Source: Methanosphaera sp. rholeuAM74
GTDB taxonomy: Archaea; Methanobacteriota; Methanobacteria; Methanobacteriales; Methanobacteriaceae
NCBI GenBank assembly: GCA_003266075.1
Contig: MUZZ01000004.1
Location: 1-8,464 of the forward strand
Direction: 5' to 3'
Length of the DNA: 8,464 nt
Position 1 is the stretch's first letter. Every line of letters begins with the position of its first letter. Below the pieces are notes generated by a model. That model saw nothing but the letters and a program-made list of their open reading frames with translations, did no database searches and had not been told where the DNA came from. Positions 1-6,427 of the stretch are shown here, piece by piece. The position numbers and the translations under genes are program-made.

Positions 1-41
1 TGCATATATTAAATGCTACATCATATCCTTTCATTATTATA

Positions 42-77
42 GATATATAGTTACTAATAGATTAATATATCTTTTTT
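42..77 (+). terminator. Possible terminator of a gene left of the window
   Basis: The arms GATATAT (42-48) and ATATATC (65-71) are perfect 7-bp inverted repeats with a 16-base loop, followed directly by six T (72-77). This is the layout of a stem plus U-tract reading rightward. The stem is almost all A/T, so it would be weak. Archaeal termination depends mostly on the U-tract, so the T run may be what matters. It would fit a plus-strand gene ending left of the window, which cannot be seen here. Confidence 0.25.
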
Positions 78-172
78 GAATAAAAACATTGTAAACTAAC
101 AATAAAGAGAATAAAACAACACAGTAAAACTAAAATATATCTAAGAACTTAAAAGCAGAGATCATATCAAAT

Positions 173-195
173 ACTAATATATTAGTGTATTAGTG
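173..195. repeat. Perfect 14-bp palindrome merged with an 8-bp tandem repeat
   Basis: ACTAATATATTAGT (173-186) is identical to its own reverse complement. Its right half continues into two back-to-back copies of TATTAGTG (180-187 and 188-195). The same TACTAATA half-site is present at 52-59. Such clustered half-sites can be binding sites for a dimeric regulator, but in DNA this A+T-rich they can also arise by chance. No target gene is obvious. Confidence 0.35.
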
Positions 196-206
196 GGTAA
201 TTAAAC

Positions 207-226
207 ATGAAAAAGAGAAAAAAAGT
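207..226 (-). terminator. U-tract terminator after the split-barrel flavoprotein gene
   Basis: Read on the minus strand, the sequence about 17-35 bases past the stop codon at 241 has a run of seven T, then CTC, then five T. Clusters of U-tracts without a strong hairpin are the usual intrinsic termination signal in archaea. The position is right for ending the leftward transcript. Confidence 0.5.
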
Positions 227-240
227 GGGGTATATGATGT

Positions 241-657
241 CTAGGATATGAAATCATAAGACTTCTTAATGCCGAACATATCCCTGATTTCTGCAGTGGC
301 CTTCTGAACACGGAATATTACTGCAGTATCCTTTCCTTCATCACCATATAATTGTTCAAGCATAGGCATAGTTTCAAAAGCTTTCTTAAGTAAAGTTTTA
401 TCTTCATCATCCTCAAATACAACTCTACCATAGTAGCGTATGAACTCACCCTCATTCTGACCTACAAACTCAACATTAGTATTTTTAAGCATTTGAGTAT
501 ACAAGTCCTTTGATTTACCAGTTAGGAAGTAAATTTCATTATCTACTAACATCCTAAAACCTAATGGTCTTACCTTAGGTTTGTCGCCATTCTCTGTACC
601 TAGAAAGAGTACTCCACACTTGTTCATATAATCAAATACTTCTTGTTTTTCTGACAT
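241..657 (-). CDS. Pyridoxamine 5'-phosphate oxidase-like FMN-binding split-barrel protein
   Basis: A 138-residue cytosolic protein of the PNPOx-like split beta-barrel fold, close to the usual 130-150 residues of the small single-domain members. Visible features are a first beta-strand pair (VLFLGTENGDKPKVRPLGF, residues 16-34) with the K28/R30 region that normally contacts FMN phosphate, then IYFLTGKSKDLYTQM (42-56), whose T46, K48 and Y53/Q55 match the second FMN-contacting segment. Family members use FMN (sometimes F420 or haem) for redox reactions or cofactor binding. The substrate cannot be read from the sequence, and it need not act on pyridoxamine phosphate. The ATG at 657-655 follows a GGAG site 9 bases upstream. 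The gene lies 58 bases after the ARPP-1 gene, so it may be cotranscribed, although a TATA-like box at 717-708 could give it its own promoter. Confidence 0.85.
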   Translation of the reverse strand: MSEKQEVFDYMNKCGVLFLGTENGDKPKVRPLGFRMLVDNEIYFLTGKSKDLYTQMLKNTNVEFVGQNEGEFIRYYGRVVFEDDEDKTLLKKAFETMPMLEQLYGDEGKDTAVIFRVQKATAEIRDMFGIKKSYDFIS

Positions 658-707
658 ATACTTTATCTCCGAATTATTTTATCTAATAATAGTTATGTCC
701 AATCATC

Positions 708-717
708 TTATATAACT
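708..717 (-). promoter_or_regulatory. Possible TATA box for the split-barrel flavoprotein gene
   Basis: On the minus strand GTTATATAAG lies about 50 bases upstream of the ATG at 657. A start of transcription about 25 bases downstream would leave a short leader containing the GGAG site. It overlaps the stop codon of the ARPP-1 gene and partly overlaps one arm of an inverted repeat (ATAGTTAT at 689-696, ATAACTAT at 712-719). It is a pattern match only. Confidence 0.35.
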
Positions 718-1630
718 ATGCGGATAATTTGTTTAAAATTGAAACGTTTATAATGTTGTCATCATATACAAGTACAGATGCAGTGACCTCTTCATCGTCT
801 AGCCTATAATCATCAGCATTACTTTCCACGTTGAACTTTTCCATTTTATCCAAATCAATTCTTGAGACAAACTCATCCAAATCATCCGTGTTAACAGTGG
901 TAGCTACGTCTTTACTTGTTTTCAATGCATCCAGAATATAGCTTTTAATGATTTTTTTATGATATTGCAAGTATTTATTCTCATCACAAACATATTCCAT
1001 TCCGGCAATCTTGTTATTGATTATTACAATACAACCATTTTGTCCGTTTGCTACTTTAAAATGTTCAAGGTAGTCTTCTATTTCTTTTTCCATACTTGTG
1101 AATGTGTCACTTAAGGCAGAAGTTTCTGATACAGAGCTTAATGCTTTTTGTGTTAGTGCTACATCACTCCATACCCTAGACTGGTCAGCACGATATAAAT
1201 TATCATGCCTTAAAGATTTGAGGACGCTTTCCTTGGTTCCCCTCCTTAAACTTACTGGTGCAATATTATCAGACCTTACGAAGACCTTGGATGTATCGCT
1301 CCAGCGGCCTGCTTCTGTACAGCTGACATTAACCTTCTTGGTTGTTTTTGCTTCTATTATGATTGTCGAATTGAATATCCTGTTCTGTTTTGAACCGATA
1401 ACTTCTTCTCCATCGAGTATTAGCAGGGGTGTAACTGCATTGTTCTTTACGATTACTTCTGATACTACGCCTGCATCATCCAATTCAGTTATTTCAACTA
1501 AGCCCATATCTAATCCTATATCTAAAGTTAGAAAGTCAGGTTTTTTGTCAGTCTTATTTCTTATACCGAATACTGTTAAATTCTTATACGTTTGCGGTGG
1601 ATAATATTCAATTTTCCCCATACTTAACAT
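716..1630 (-). CDS. ARPP-1 (DUF6569) family protein linked to ADP-ribose metabolism
   Basis: A 304-residue protein that I recognise as ARPP-1, the 'ARG and Rhodanese-Phosphatase-superfamily-associated Protein' domain. Key conserved stretches are LDGEEVIGSKQNR (residues 72-84), VSCTEAGRW (102-110) and QSRVWSDV (150-157). The rest is a mixed alpha/beta domain with an acidic C-terminus. The family was defined by its gene association with ADP-ribosylglycohydrolases and phosphatases and is predicted to take part in NAD or ADP-ribose processing; no biochemical activity is known to me. That association is reproduced here, with the glycohydrolase two genes upstream. An open frame extends further upstream to an ATG at 1672, but that start lies inside the HIRAN gene and lacks a ribosome binding site. 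The ATG at 1630 follows GAGGTGAT at the right distance, and that site overlaps the HIRAN stop codon, so the genes are translationally linked. Confidence 0.85.
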   Translation of the reverse strand: MLSMGKIEYYPPQTYKNLTVFGIRNKTDKKPDFLTLDIGLDMGLVEITELDDAGVVSEVIVKNNAVTPLLILDGEEVIGSKQNRIFNSTIIIEAKTTKKVNVSCTEAGRWSDTSKVFVRSDNIAPVSLRRGTKESVLKSLRHDNLYRADQSRVWSDVALTQKALSSVSETSALSDTFTSMEKEIEDYLEHFKVANGQNGCIVIINNKIAGMEYVCDENKYLQYHKKIIKSYILDALKTSKDVATTVNTDDLDEFVSRIDLDKMEKFNVESNADDYRLDDEEVTASVLVYDDNIINVSILNKLSA

Positions 1631-1640
1631 AAATATCACC

Positions 1641-1988
1641 TCATATATAATGTATGTCACTTTCTTTGTCATTCAATTCTTCAAATAATTCGTTATCATC
1701 TAATAATTTAGCAATTATGCAGGTGTCTGTTATGAATTTTATGTATGCGTAGTCTTCGTTTTGTATCTTGTCATACAATCTTCCAGCACTCATTGTGCCC
1801 CTTGCAACTGTTTTAACACTATTTGCCACATTTCCCACTTTACCCGCATATCTCAATTCTACTGTTATATTTTCATCATCATAGTTGTTGTCAGGTTCTT
1901 TTACTAGTTTAACCAGTTTTCCTATCTTGAAAACCTTCAGTCCATGGTAGTGGTTAAATCCTGTGATTGTCAGATATATGTCATTCAT
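1641..1988 (-). CDS. HIRAN-domain protein
   Basis: A 115-residue protein made almost entirely of a HIRAN domain. The diagnostic pattern is visible: IYLTITGFNHYHG at residues 4-16, the core EPDNNYDDENITVE at 31-44, then GKVGNVANS (49-57) and GTMSAGRLYDKI (64-75), followed by a short acidic tail. The position after KVG is often tyrosine in relatives and is asparagine here. HIRAN domains in the eukaryotic Rad5/HLTF proteins bind 3' ends of single-stranded DNA. Stand-alone prokaryotic versions are of unknown function, so DNA binding is an inference. The ATG at 1988 follows a GAGGAG site inside the end of the ADP-ribosylglycohydrolase gene, and the start overlaps that gene's stop by 8 bases (ATGAATGA), a layout typical of translational coupling. 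Confidence 0.85.
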   Translation of the reverse strand: MNDIYLTITGFNHYHGLKVFKIGKLVKLVKEPDNNYDDENITVELRYAGKVGNVANSVKTVARGTMSAGRLYDKIQNEDYAYIKFITDTCIIAKLLDDNELFEELNDKESDIHYI

Positions 1989-2784
1989 ATTTTTTCTCCT
2001 CGTATTTTCCTACAAATTCGTTGTAGATGTTTTTTAGGTTTTCATCGAGCTTTGATAATGCCATGTCGGTTATCTGGTCTGGCACTTCATAGTATGCAGC
2101 GGCTATGGCTCCAGCTATTGCTGCTAGTGTATCTGCATCTCCGCCTAGGCTGATTGCATTTCGTATGGTGTCTTCATAGCTGTTTGATTCTAAAAAGCAT
2201 ATCACTGCTTCCGGCACTGTTTCCTGACAGGATTCATTAAATTTGTATTCTGGTCTTATGTCCACTAGTTTACGTTCAAGGTCGTAGCCATAGTTGTCTT
2301 CCACGTATTTCTTGATTAGATCCTTGTCACTTCCTGTTCGTGCTAGGTATACTGCTCCTGCTGTAGCTTTTGCACCTTTTATTCCTTCGATGTGGTTGTG
2401 TGTTATTTTTGCTGAGATTTCTGCCAATTCTTCTGTCTGGCTTAGGGTATCTTTTGCCCATCCTACCGGGCTTACTCTCATTGCTGATCCGTTTCCCCAG
2501 CTGTTGTATGGTTGTGTGTTGCTAGTGCTGAGCCATTGTTCGAATCTTCTACCGTATCCGGAATCAGGGTATTTGACGCATATTTCTTTTACTATTTTTA
2601 CTAGGCTTTCTTCGTTTGTATCTTCATCCGTGCATAACCATTTTGCTACTGCCAGTGTCAGCACTGTATCATCGGTAAATTTGGATGACCTTGGGTATAA
2701 CTCGAAGTGTTTTGTCTTTACTGGGTTGAATTCATATGATGAACCTATTATATCACCACTTATTGCACCGATTATTCCTTTCAT
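1981..2784 (-). CDS. ADP-ribosylglycohydrolase family protein
   Basis: A 267-residue protein of the ADP-ribosylglycohydrolase (DraG/ARH) superfamily, close to the usual length. It is expected to be a cytosolic dimetal (Mg/Mn) hydrolase that cleaves ADP-ribose from a modified protein, nucleic acid or small molecule. All hallmark motifs are intact: GAISGDIIGSSYEF (residues 6-19), metal-binding FTDDT (36-40), GNGSAMRVSP in the centre, THNHIEGIKGA (after the central motif), and the C-terminal metal site GGDADT (214-219) followed by an alanine-rich helix. The enzyme is therefore likely active. It is first in a minus-strand operon with HIRAN and ARPP-1 genes. The ATG at 2784 follows a GGGGTGAT site four bases upstream. 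The sequence does not show whether the substrate is protein, DNA/RNA or free ADP-ribose conjugates. Confidence 0.92.
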   Translation of the reverse strand: MKGIIGAISGDIIGSSYEFNPVKTKHFELYPRSSKFTDDTVLTLAVAKWLCTDEDTNEESLVKIVKEICVKYPDSGYGRRFEQWLSTSNTQPYNSWGNGSAMRVSPVGWAKDTLSQTEELAEISAKITHNHIEGIKGAKATAGAVYLARTGSDKDLIKKYVEDNYGYDLERKLVDIRPEYKFNESCQETVPEAVICFLESNSYEDTIRNAISLGGDADTLAAIAGAIAAAYYEVPDQITDMALSKLDENLKNIYNEFVGKYEEKKYE

Positions 2785-2926
2785 TTATATCACCCCTTTA
2801 ATGAAAATTTATTTGTTTTTAAACTTACATAACTATAACCATATTTAACTATATGTAACTTATGGAATAAATACTTTACTATATTATTATTATATAAATC
2901 CTATATTGGCGGGAGTGTAGGCTATT
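2785..2926. promoter_or_regulatory. Divergent promoter region (ADP-ribosylglycohydrolase operon and SWIM gene)
   Basis: This 142-base A+T-rich gap separates two divergent transcription units. For the leftward operon, AGTTAAATAT (minus strand, 2850-2841) is a reasonable TATA box about 58 bases before the ATG. For the rightward gene, TTATATAAAT (2890-2899) is the best match, but it is so close to the ATG at 2927 that the leader would be nearly absent and the GGGAG site (2911-2915) would lie around the transcript start. A second possible box lies further upstream. The arms TTACATA (2825-2831) and TATGTAA (2853-2859) form an inverted repeat around the leftward TATA box. Confidence 0.4.
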
Positions 2927-4558
2927 ATGGAATGGACAGGATATTTCGATGAAGAGAGACTTAACCGTGGATACGATTATTTTATTAATTCAAGAGTTTT
3001 TAACTTAGTTATATCAGATAACAGCATTATATCTAAGGTTGAAGGTTCACATAAACGAGTTTATGATGTTAAAATTGAATTGGCTGACGATGAGATTAAT
3101 GGTATGTACTGTGATTGTCCTTATGCTTTGAATGATTTGAACTGTAAACACATGGTTGCCACATTATACAAGTATGATGAAATCAACAAACATAAATTAG
3201 ACCATGTGATTGGGGATAATTATGATAATACCGTACAATTCAATGAGATATTAAAGAATGTTGATGAAATCAGGCTTAAACGTTACATATATGAGAATTA
3301 TGTGGATGATGATGAATTTAAGGACAAATTAATAGGTACATTCCAGGGTGAGATTACACCAGAAGACTTGGATAACTATGAAAACATGCTTAACAACATA
3401 TTCGAGGTTGATGTAGTTGAATTATACAATGAAAATGGCTACTATGAACAATCACCATTCCAGAGATACTTGTTAGATTTTATTGATACGAAAATTGACT
3501 TATTATATAATAGGGGTGAATATGACTACGTTTTACAGTTATTATTCATTATATATGATAATATTACATTGAAAGAGGATGTTAACCAGTTCATCGATAT
3601 CAAGGAAGTTGTTGATTCTTGTAATTATTATGCACATAAGGTAATAGAAAAACAATCCAAAGAGGATAATGATGTTGTATTTGATTACCTTATTAACAAG
3701 ATTAGCTATGACTACAACCCAGTTATATCAGATTACCTGTTAATGATTTGTTATGATAACTTTAAGAACAAGTCATACTCAAAAACTCTTCTTAACGCTA
3801 TTGACAAAGTACTTGAAAATCATGACAGCGAAATGTTAGCATTATACAAGTACAAACTACTTCTACGCTTAGAATATCCTATTAATGAAGTAAATGATTA
3901 CTTGTATTCAAATACCTATTATGATTCAATACTAGAAATATTAGTCAACAGAAAAATAGATGACAACGAAATCAGGGAAGCAATAGACCTGATAAATCAA
4001 AGAGATGGTGAATTATCCTTTGATTATACATTACTACTTCTTAGCCTATACCAGTTGGATGATGATAAAGCCAACACGAGACGGATTCTAAAACAAATAC
4101 TATACGAGGATAACATTAAAAGCATAGACTATATAAGACAACTAAAAAGTACATATACGAAGGATGAATGGATTATTGAACGCAGAAACATAGTAAAATT
4201 CCTGAATGAAAACTCATCATACGATATTCTTAACGAGTTGTTTATAGACGAGAAGTTATATGATGATTTGTTTATCAACATCATCAACAACTGTCCAACA
4301 GATTACATAGAAGATTACAGAAGATACTATGAAGACAAATACCATGAAGACATAATAAAGCATTATAAGAGGGTAATACTAGAAAAATCCAAGTATTCAA
4401 AGCATAGGGGTGATTACAGCCTACTAGTAGACTACATAGAACGTATGCTGACATACCCAGATAGTGGTGAAGATGTAAGAGAATTAATAGACACACTAAT
4501 AAACAAGTATCCCAACAAGAAACTACTAAAAGAATTACTGCTAAATATAAATACATAG
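2927..4558 (+). CDS. SWIM zinc-finger protein with long helical C-terminal region
   Basis: A 543-residue soluble, acidic protein. The N-terminus has a SWIM zinc finger of the form CxC-x8-CxH: C62, C64, C73 and H75 in YCDCPYALNDLNCKHM, preceded by a short beta-rich segment typical of SWIM proteins (GYFDEERLNRGYDYF at 5-19). SWIM domains are thought to bind DNA or proteins. The remaining 460 or so residues carry no motif I recognise; they look all-helical, with repeated Leu/Tyr/Asp-rich helices (for example YDYVLQLLFIIYDN and FDYTLLLLSLYQLDDDKA) like a TPR or other alpha-solenoid scaffold. No helicase or nuclease motif is visible, unlike SWIM proteins fused to SNF2 helicases. The ATG at 2927 follows GGAGTG with 9-base spacing. 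The nitroreductase gene follows after 23 bases and is probably cotranscribed. The gene diverges from the ADP-ribosylglycohydrolase operon. Confidence 0.85.
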   Translation: MEWTGYFDEERLNRGYDYFINSRVFNLVISDNSIISKVEGSHKRVYDVKIELADDEINGMYCDCPYALNDLNCKHMVATLYKYDEINKHKLDHVIGDNYDNTVQFNEILKNVDEIRLKRYIYENYVDDDEFKDKLIGTFQGEITPEDLDNYENMLNNIFEVDVVELYNENGYYEQSPFQRYLLDFIDTKIDLLYNRGEYDYVLQLLFIIYDNITLKEDVNQFIDIKEVVDSCNYYAHKVIEKQSKEDNDVVFDYLINKISYDYNPVISDYLLMICYDNFKNKSYSKTLLNAIDKVLENHDSEMLALYKYKLLLRLEYPINEVNDYLYSNTYYDSILEILVNRKIDDNEIREAIDLINQRDGELSFDYTLLLLSLYQLDDDKANTRRILKQILYEDNIKSIDYIRQLKSTYTKDEWIIERRNIVKFLNENSSYDILNELFIDEKLYDDLFINIINNCPTDYIEDYRRYYEDKYHEDIIKHYKRVILEKSKYSKHRGDYSLLVDYIERMLTYPDSGEDVRELIDTLINKYPNKKLLKELLLNINT

Positions 4559-4581
4559 AATAAATATATTGGAGCTATAAT

Positions 4582-5304
4582 ATGTTAATTGATACAATCT
4601 ACACTAGAAGAAGTTGCAGAAACTATGATGAAACTCAGTTAGATGAGCAATGCCTAAGTGATATACACGAATACATAGAAACTGTCAGACGATTAAATCC
4701 GGACATTGAATTTAGTTATGATATACTTGAAAGTAGCCAAGTTAGAACCCTAATGCCTTGGAATGCACCATACTACATAGCCATCTACTCAAAGCCTGAG
4801 AAGAATTACTTTGAAAATATTGGATTCATATTTCAGCAGGTAGACTTATACCTTCAAAGTATTGAATTAGGTTCATGCTGGGTGGGTATGGGAAAACCCA
4901 AAAAAGATAAACTAGAAGAACATCCCGATGAGGATTTCATAATAATTATAGGATTTGGAAAAACATCACAGCCAAAGAGAAACTCTGAAGACGACTTTGA
5001 CAGGTTAAACTTGAAGGATATATCAGATACAGAGGATGAACGATTGTTACCAGCATTGTATGCACCATCAGCCATGAACTCACAGCCGTGGTACTTCACA
5101 CACAATGATGATGGAAGCTATAACATTTATAGGATAAAACTGAACATCCTTAAGCGTAAGGTAGTCGGATACATGAATAATATCGATATAGGAATAGCTC
5201 TAGCCCACATCTATATAGCAAATGCAACGACTTTCGATTATTATTATGACGACCAACACCAGGAACTTGACAGATATACTTATGTGGGAAGCTTCAACAT
5301 ATAG
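4582..5304 (+). CDS. Nitroreductase family flavoprotein (TM1586-like)
   Basis: A 240-residue cytosolic flavoprotein of the nitroreductase fold. The N-terminus has the FMN-phosphate motif RRSCRNY (residues 9-15). LGSCWVGM (96-103) is the usual Gly-rich strand, and APSAMNSQPW (161-170) is the conserved PSAxNxQPW motif. IDIGIALAHI (201-210) matches the late helix. In ordinary nitroreductases the PSAxNxQPW motif lies near the N-terminus (about residue 40). Here it lies in the second half, the arrangement of the TM1586-type ('putative TM nitroreductase') subfamily, in which one chain is thought to mimic the usual dimer. The family transfers electrons from NAD(P)H or another donor via FMN to varied acceptors; the substrate is unknown. 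The ATG at 4582 follows GGAG with 7-base spacing. It sits 23 bases after the SWIM gene, suggesting one transcript. Confidence 0.85.
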   Translation: MLIDTIYTRRSCRNYDETQLDEQCLSDIHEYIETVRRLNPDIEFSYDILESSQVRTLMPWNAPYYIAIYSKPEKNYFENIGFIFQQVDLYLQSIELGSCWVGMGKPKKDKLEEHPDEDFIIIIGFGKTSQPKRNSEDDFDRLNLKDISDTEDERLLPALYAPSAMNSQPWYFTHNDDGSYNIYRIKLNILKRKVVGYMNNIDIGIALAHIYIANATTFDYYYDDQHQELDRYTYVGSFNI

Positions 5305-5390
5305 TGTTATTAGATTTGCATTGATTTATAGGGACTAAAACGAGATCTATCTAAGAGGGTATTAAAGATTATTAATGGTTGATGGAATAT

Positions 5391-5666
5391 ATGATTAGAT
5401 GTGATGAGTGTCAGGCATTCAATTCAAATAATAGTGAATACTGCCGTAAATGTGGTAAAAAACTAGATGAATATGAATACTCTGATGTGTCAATTTACAA
5501 GGCTTTCCTGCCATTGGTTATACTTGGATATGCTATATCCATTATCGTATACTTCTATTTGGGTTCTATATCGATCTTTTTTAAGTATTTTTCAGTGTTC
5601 TTATTAATTATATCCACAATATTATTGCTTCTAACTATCATTCTTAAGTATAAAGTGGATGATTGA
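5391..5666 (+). CDS. Zinc-ribbon protein with two membrane segments
   Basis: A 91-residue protein with an N-terminal zinc ribbon (C4xxC7 and C18xxC21, in RCDECQAF and YCRKCGKKL) and two hydrophobic segments, about residues 39-57 and 63-85, ending in a short charged tail. It looks like a small membrane protein with a cytosolic zinc-binding head, a common type in methanogens; no function can be assigned. In-frame TTG (5379) and ATG (5382) codons lie upstream. I prefer the ATG at 5391 because zinc-ribbon proteins usually begin directly before the first CxxC, and a partial ribosome site (GGTTGAT, 5378-5384) is 6 bases upstream. The 86-base gap from the nitroreductase gene leaves it unclear whether it shares that transcript. 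The gene ends 20 bases from the converging DUF5714 gene. Confidence 0.7.
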   Translation: MIRCDECQAFNSNNSEYCRKCGKKLDEYEYSDVSIYKAFLPLVILGYAISIIVYFYLGSISIFFKYFSVFLLIISTILLLLTIILKYKVDD

Positions 5667-5686
5667 AGGAAAATCATATAATTTGA

Positions 5687-6376
5687 TTAGCCTTTTTGAT
5701 AAAATGGGCATCTGTCTTTTATGCATTCATTATTGTATTTTGAGTACTTGCAAGTGATTTGACTTCTTTGCATTACTACGTCGTATTGCTTGTCTATGAA
5801 TGATATAGCACTGAGTATTGATAGATATGAATCTCTTTTACAGCATCGTGGTCCACCTATGTCTGCGATTGTGTTGAGTGATTTTGACGTCATCTTATTG
5901 GATAATTTGAATCCCTTTTTAGTTAGTGGAGTGGAGTTAGATATTATTGAAACAAACATTCCTGTACTTATACCAGCTCCACATGCACCCCAAAATCCAC
6001 ATGTTCCTCCAGGCACAGATTTTGCCCTATTGATTAGTTCTATCAGGGATTTTTCTAGGTTTATGTCTCCACCAGCGTTTTTATATGCTGTTAGTAGAGA
6101 TGCTCCTACTAGTATATGGTGTTCGGGTCCATGCACGTGACAAAATTCTTCGTCCATCAATTTATTTAGGATGTCAATTGGATTGGATGAGTCCGTGTTC
6201 ATACAGATATTTGTTATGTTGTCTAGGTTATTAGTGTGGCAATCGTCACAAACGTAATGTCCTTTCACACAGAATGTTTTTGTCATGAGCTTTTTATGAC
6301 ATAGTGAACATTCCATTTCTCTTTCTTCTTGTATGTATTTTATTTGTTTTCCACATATGAGACATTCCTTTTGCAT
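5687..6376 (-). CDS. DUF5714 cysteine-rich protein
   Basis: A 229-residue soluble protein that I recognise as DUF5714; its function is unknown. The N-terminus resembles zinc knuckles: C5xxC8, C23xxC26, then C36 and C43xxC46-H47. The main domain has a His-rich motif HGPEHH (82-87, with C79 and H80 just before), a Gly/Cys motif GTCGFWGACGAGISTG (124-139) and GPRCCKRDSY (175-184), and ends with C209, C218 and C223. In all there are 14 cysteines, most in the conserved motifs, so metal or iron-sulphur binding or a redox role is likely, but this is inference. The ATG at 6376 follows a GGGGGT site about 8 bases upstream. It lies 51 bases downstream of the methyltransferase gene on the same strand, so the two are probably one operon and may act on the same substrate. 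Confidence 0.75.
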   Translation of the reverse strand: MQKECLICGKQIKYIQEEREMECSLCHKKLMTKTFCVKGHYVCDDCHTNNLDNITNICMNTDSSNPIDILNKLMDEEFCHVHGPEHHILVGASLLTAYKNAGGDINLEKSLIELINRAKSVPGGTCGFWGACGAGISTGMFVSIISNSTPLTKKGFKLSNKMTSKSLNTIADIGGPRCCKRDSYLSILSAISFIDKQYDVVMQRSQITCKYSKYNNECIKDRCPFYQKG

Positions 6377-6427
6377 TAACTTATACCCCCCATTTTTGTA
6401 TTTTCTTATTAGGTTGATTGTATGAGT

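Larger units (their letters stand above)
1..240. other. Intergenic region with no supported gene
   Basis: Very A+T-rich sequence with stops in all frames and no open frame that I can support. It contains a terminator-like dyad followed by six T (42-77), two copies of TACTAATA (52-59 and 172-179), a 14-bp perfect palindrome (173-186), and an 8-bp tandem repeat TATTAGTG (180-195). Near its right edge is an A-rich tract that reads as a U-tract terminator for the minus-strand gene ending at 241. A minus-strand frame starting at the ATG at 34-32 runs off the left edge after about 11 codons, but has no ribosome binding site and is not called. Confidence 0.6.

Noticed and set aside
1..34. Possible minus-strand gene beginning at the ATG at 34-32 and leaving the window
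   Set aside because: Only about 11 codons are visible, with no ribosome site; too little to support a gene.
1098..1604. 168-codon plus-strand open frame opposite the ARPP-1 gene
   Set aside because: Low-complexity Ser/Leu/Thr-rich translation, antisense to a well-supported gene, with no ribosome site or family resemblance.
1631..1672. Upstream extension of the ARPP-1 gene to the ATG at 1672
   Set aside because: The extension lies inside the HIRAN coding region, lacks a ribosome site, and adds residues unlike the family; the ATG at 1630 has GAGGTGAT directly upstream.
2535..2550. GTTCGAATC sequence resembling a tRNA T-arm
   Set aside because: It encodes RRFEQW of the ADP-ribosylglycohydrolase and no cloverleaf can be built around it.
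241..2784. Idea that the ADP-ribose operon is a toxin-antitoxin or anti-phage island
   Set aside because: No ADP-ribosyltransferase toxin, no mobile-element genes and no clear composition shift are visible; only the hydrolase side is present.
2294..2848. 184-codon plus-strand open frame opposite the ADP-ribosylglycohydrolase gene
   Set aside because: It starts with TTG, has no recognisable domain, and is antisense to a gene with every family motif intact; it is a shadow of codon bias.
5790..6140. 116-codon plus-strand open frame opposite DUF5714
   Set aside because: Antisense to conserved Cys/His motifs of DUF5714; its translation shows no domain.
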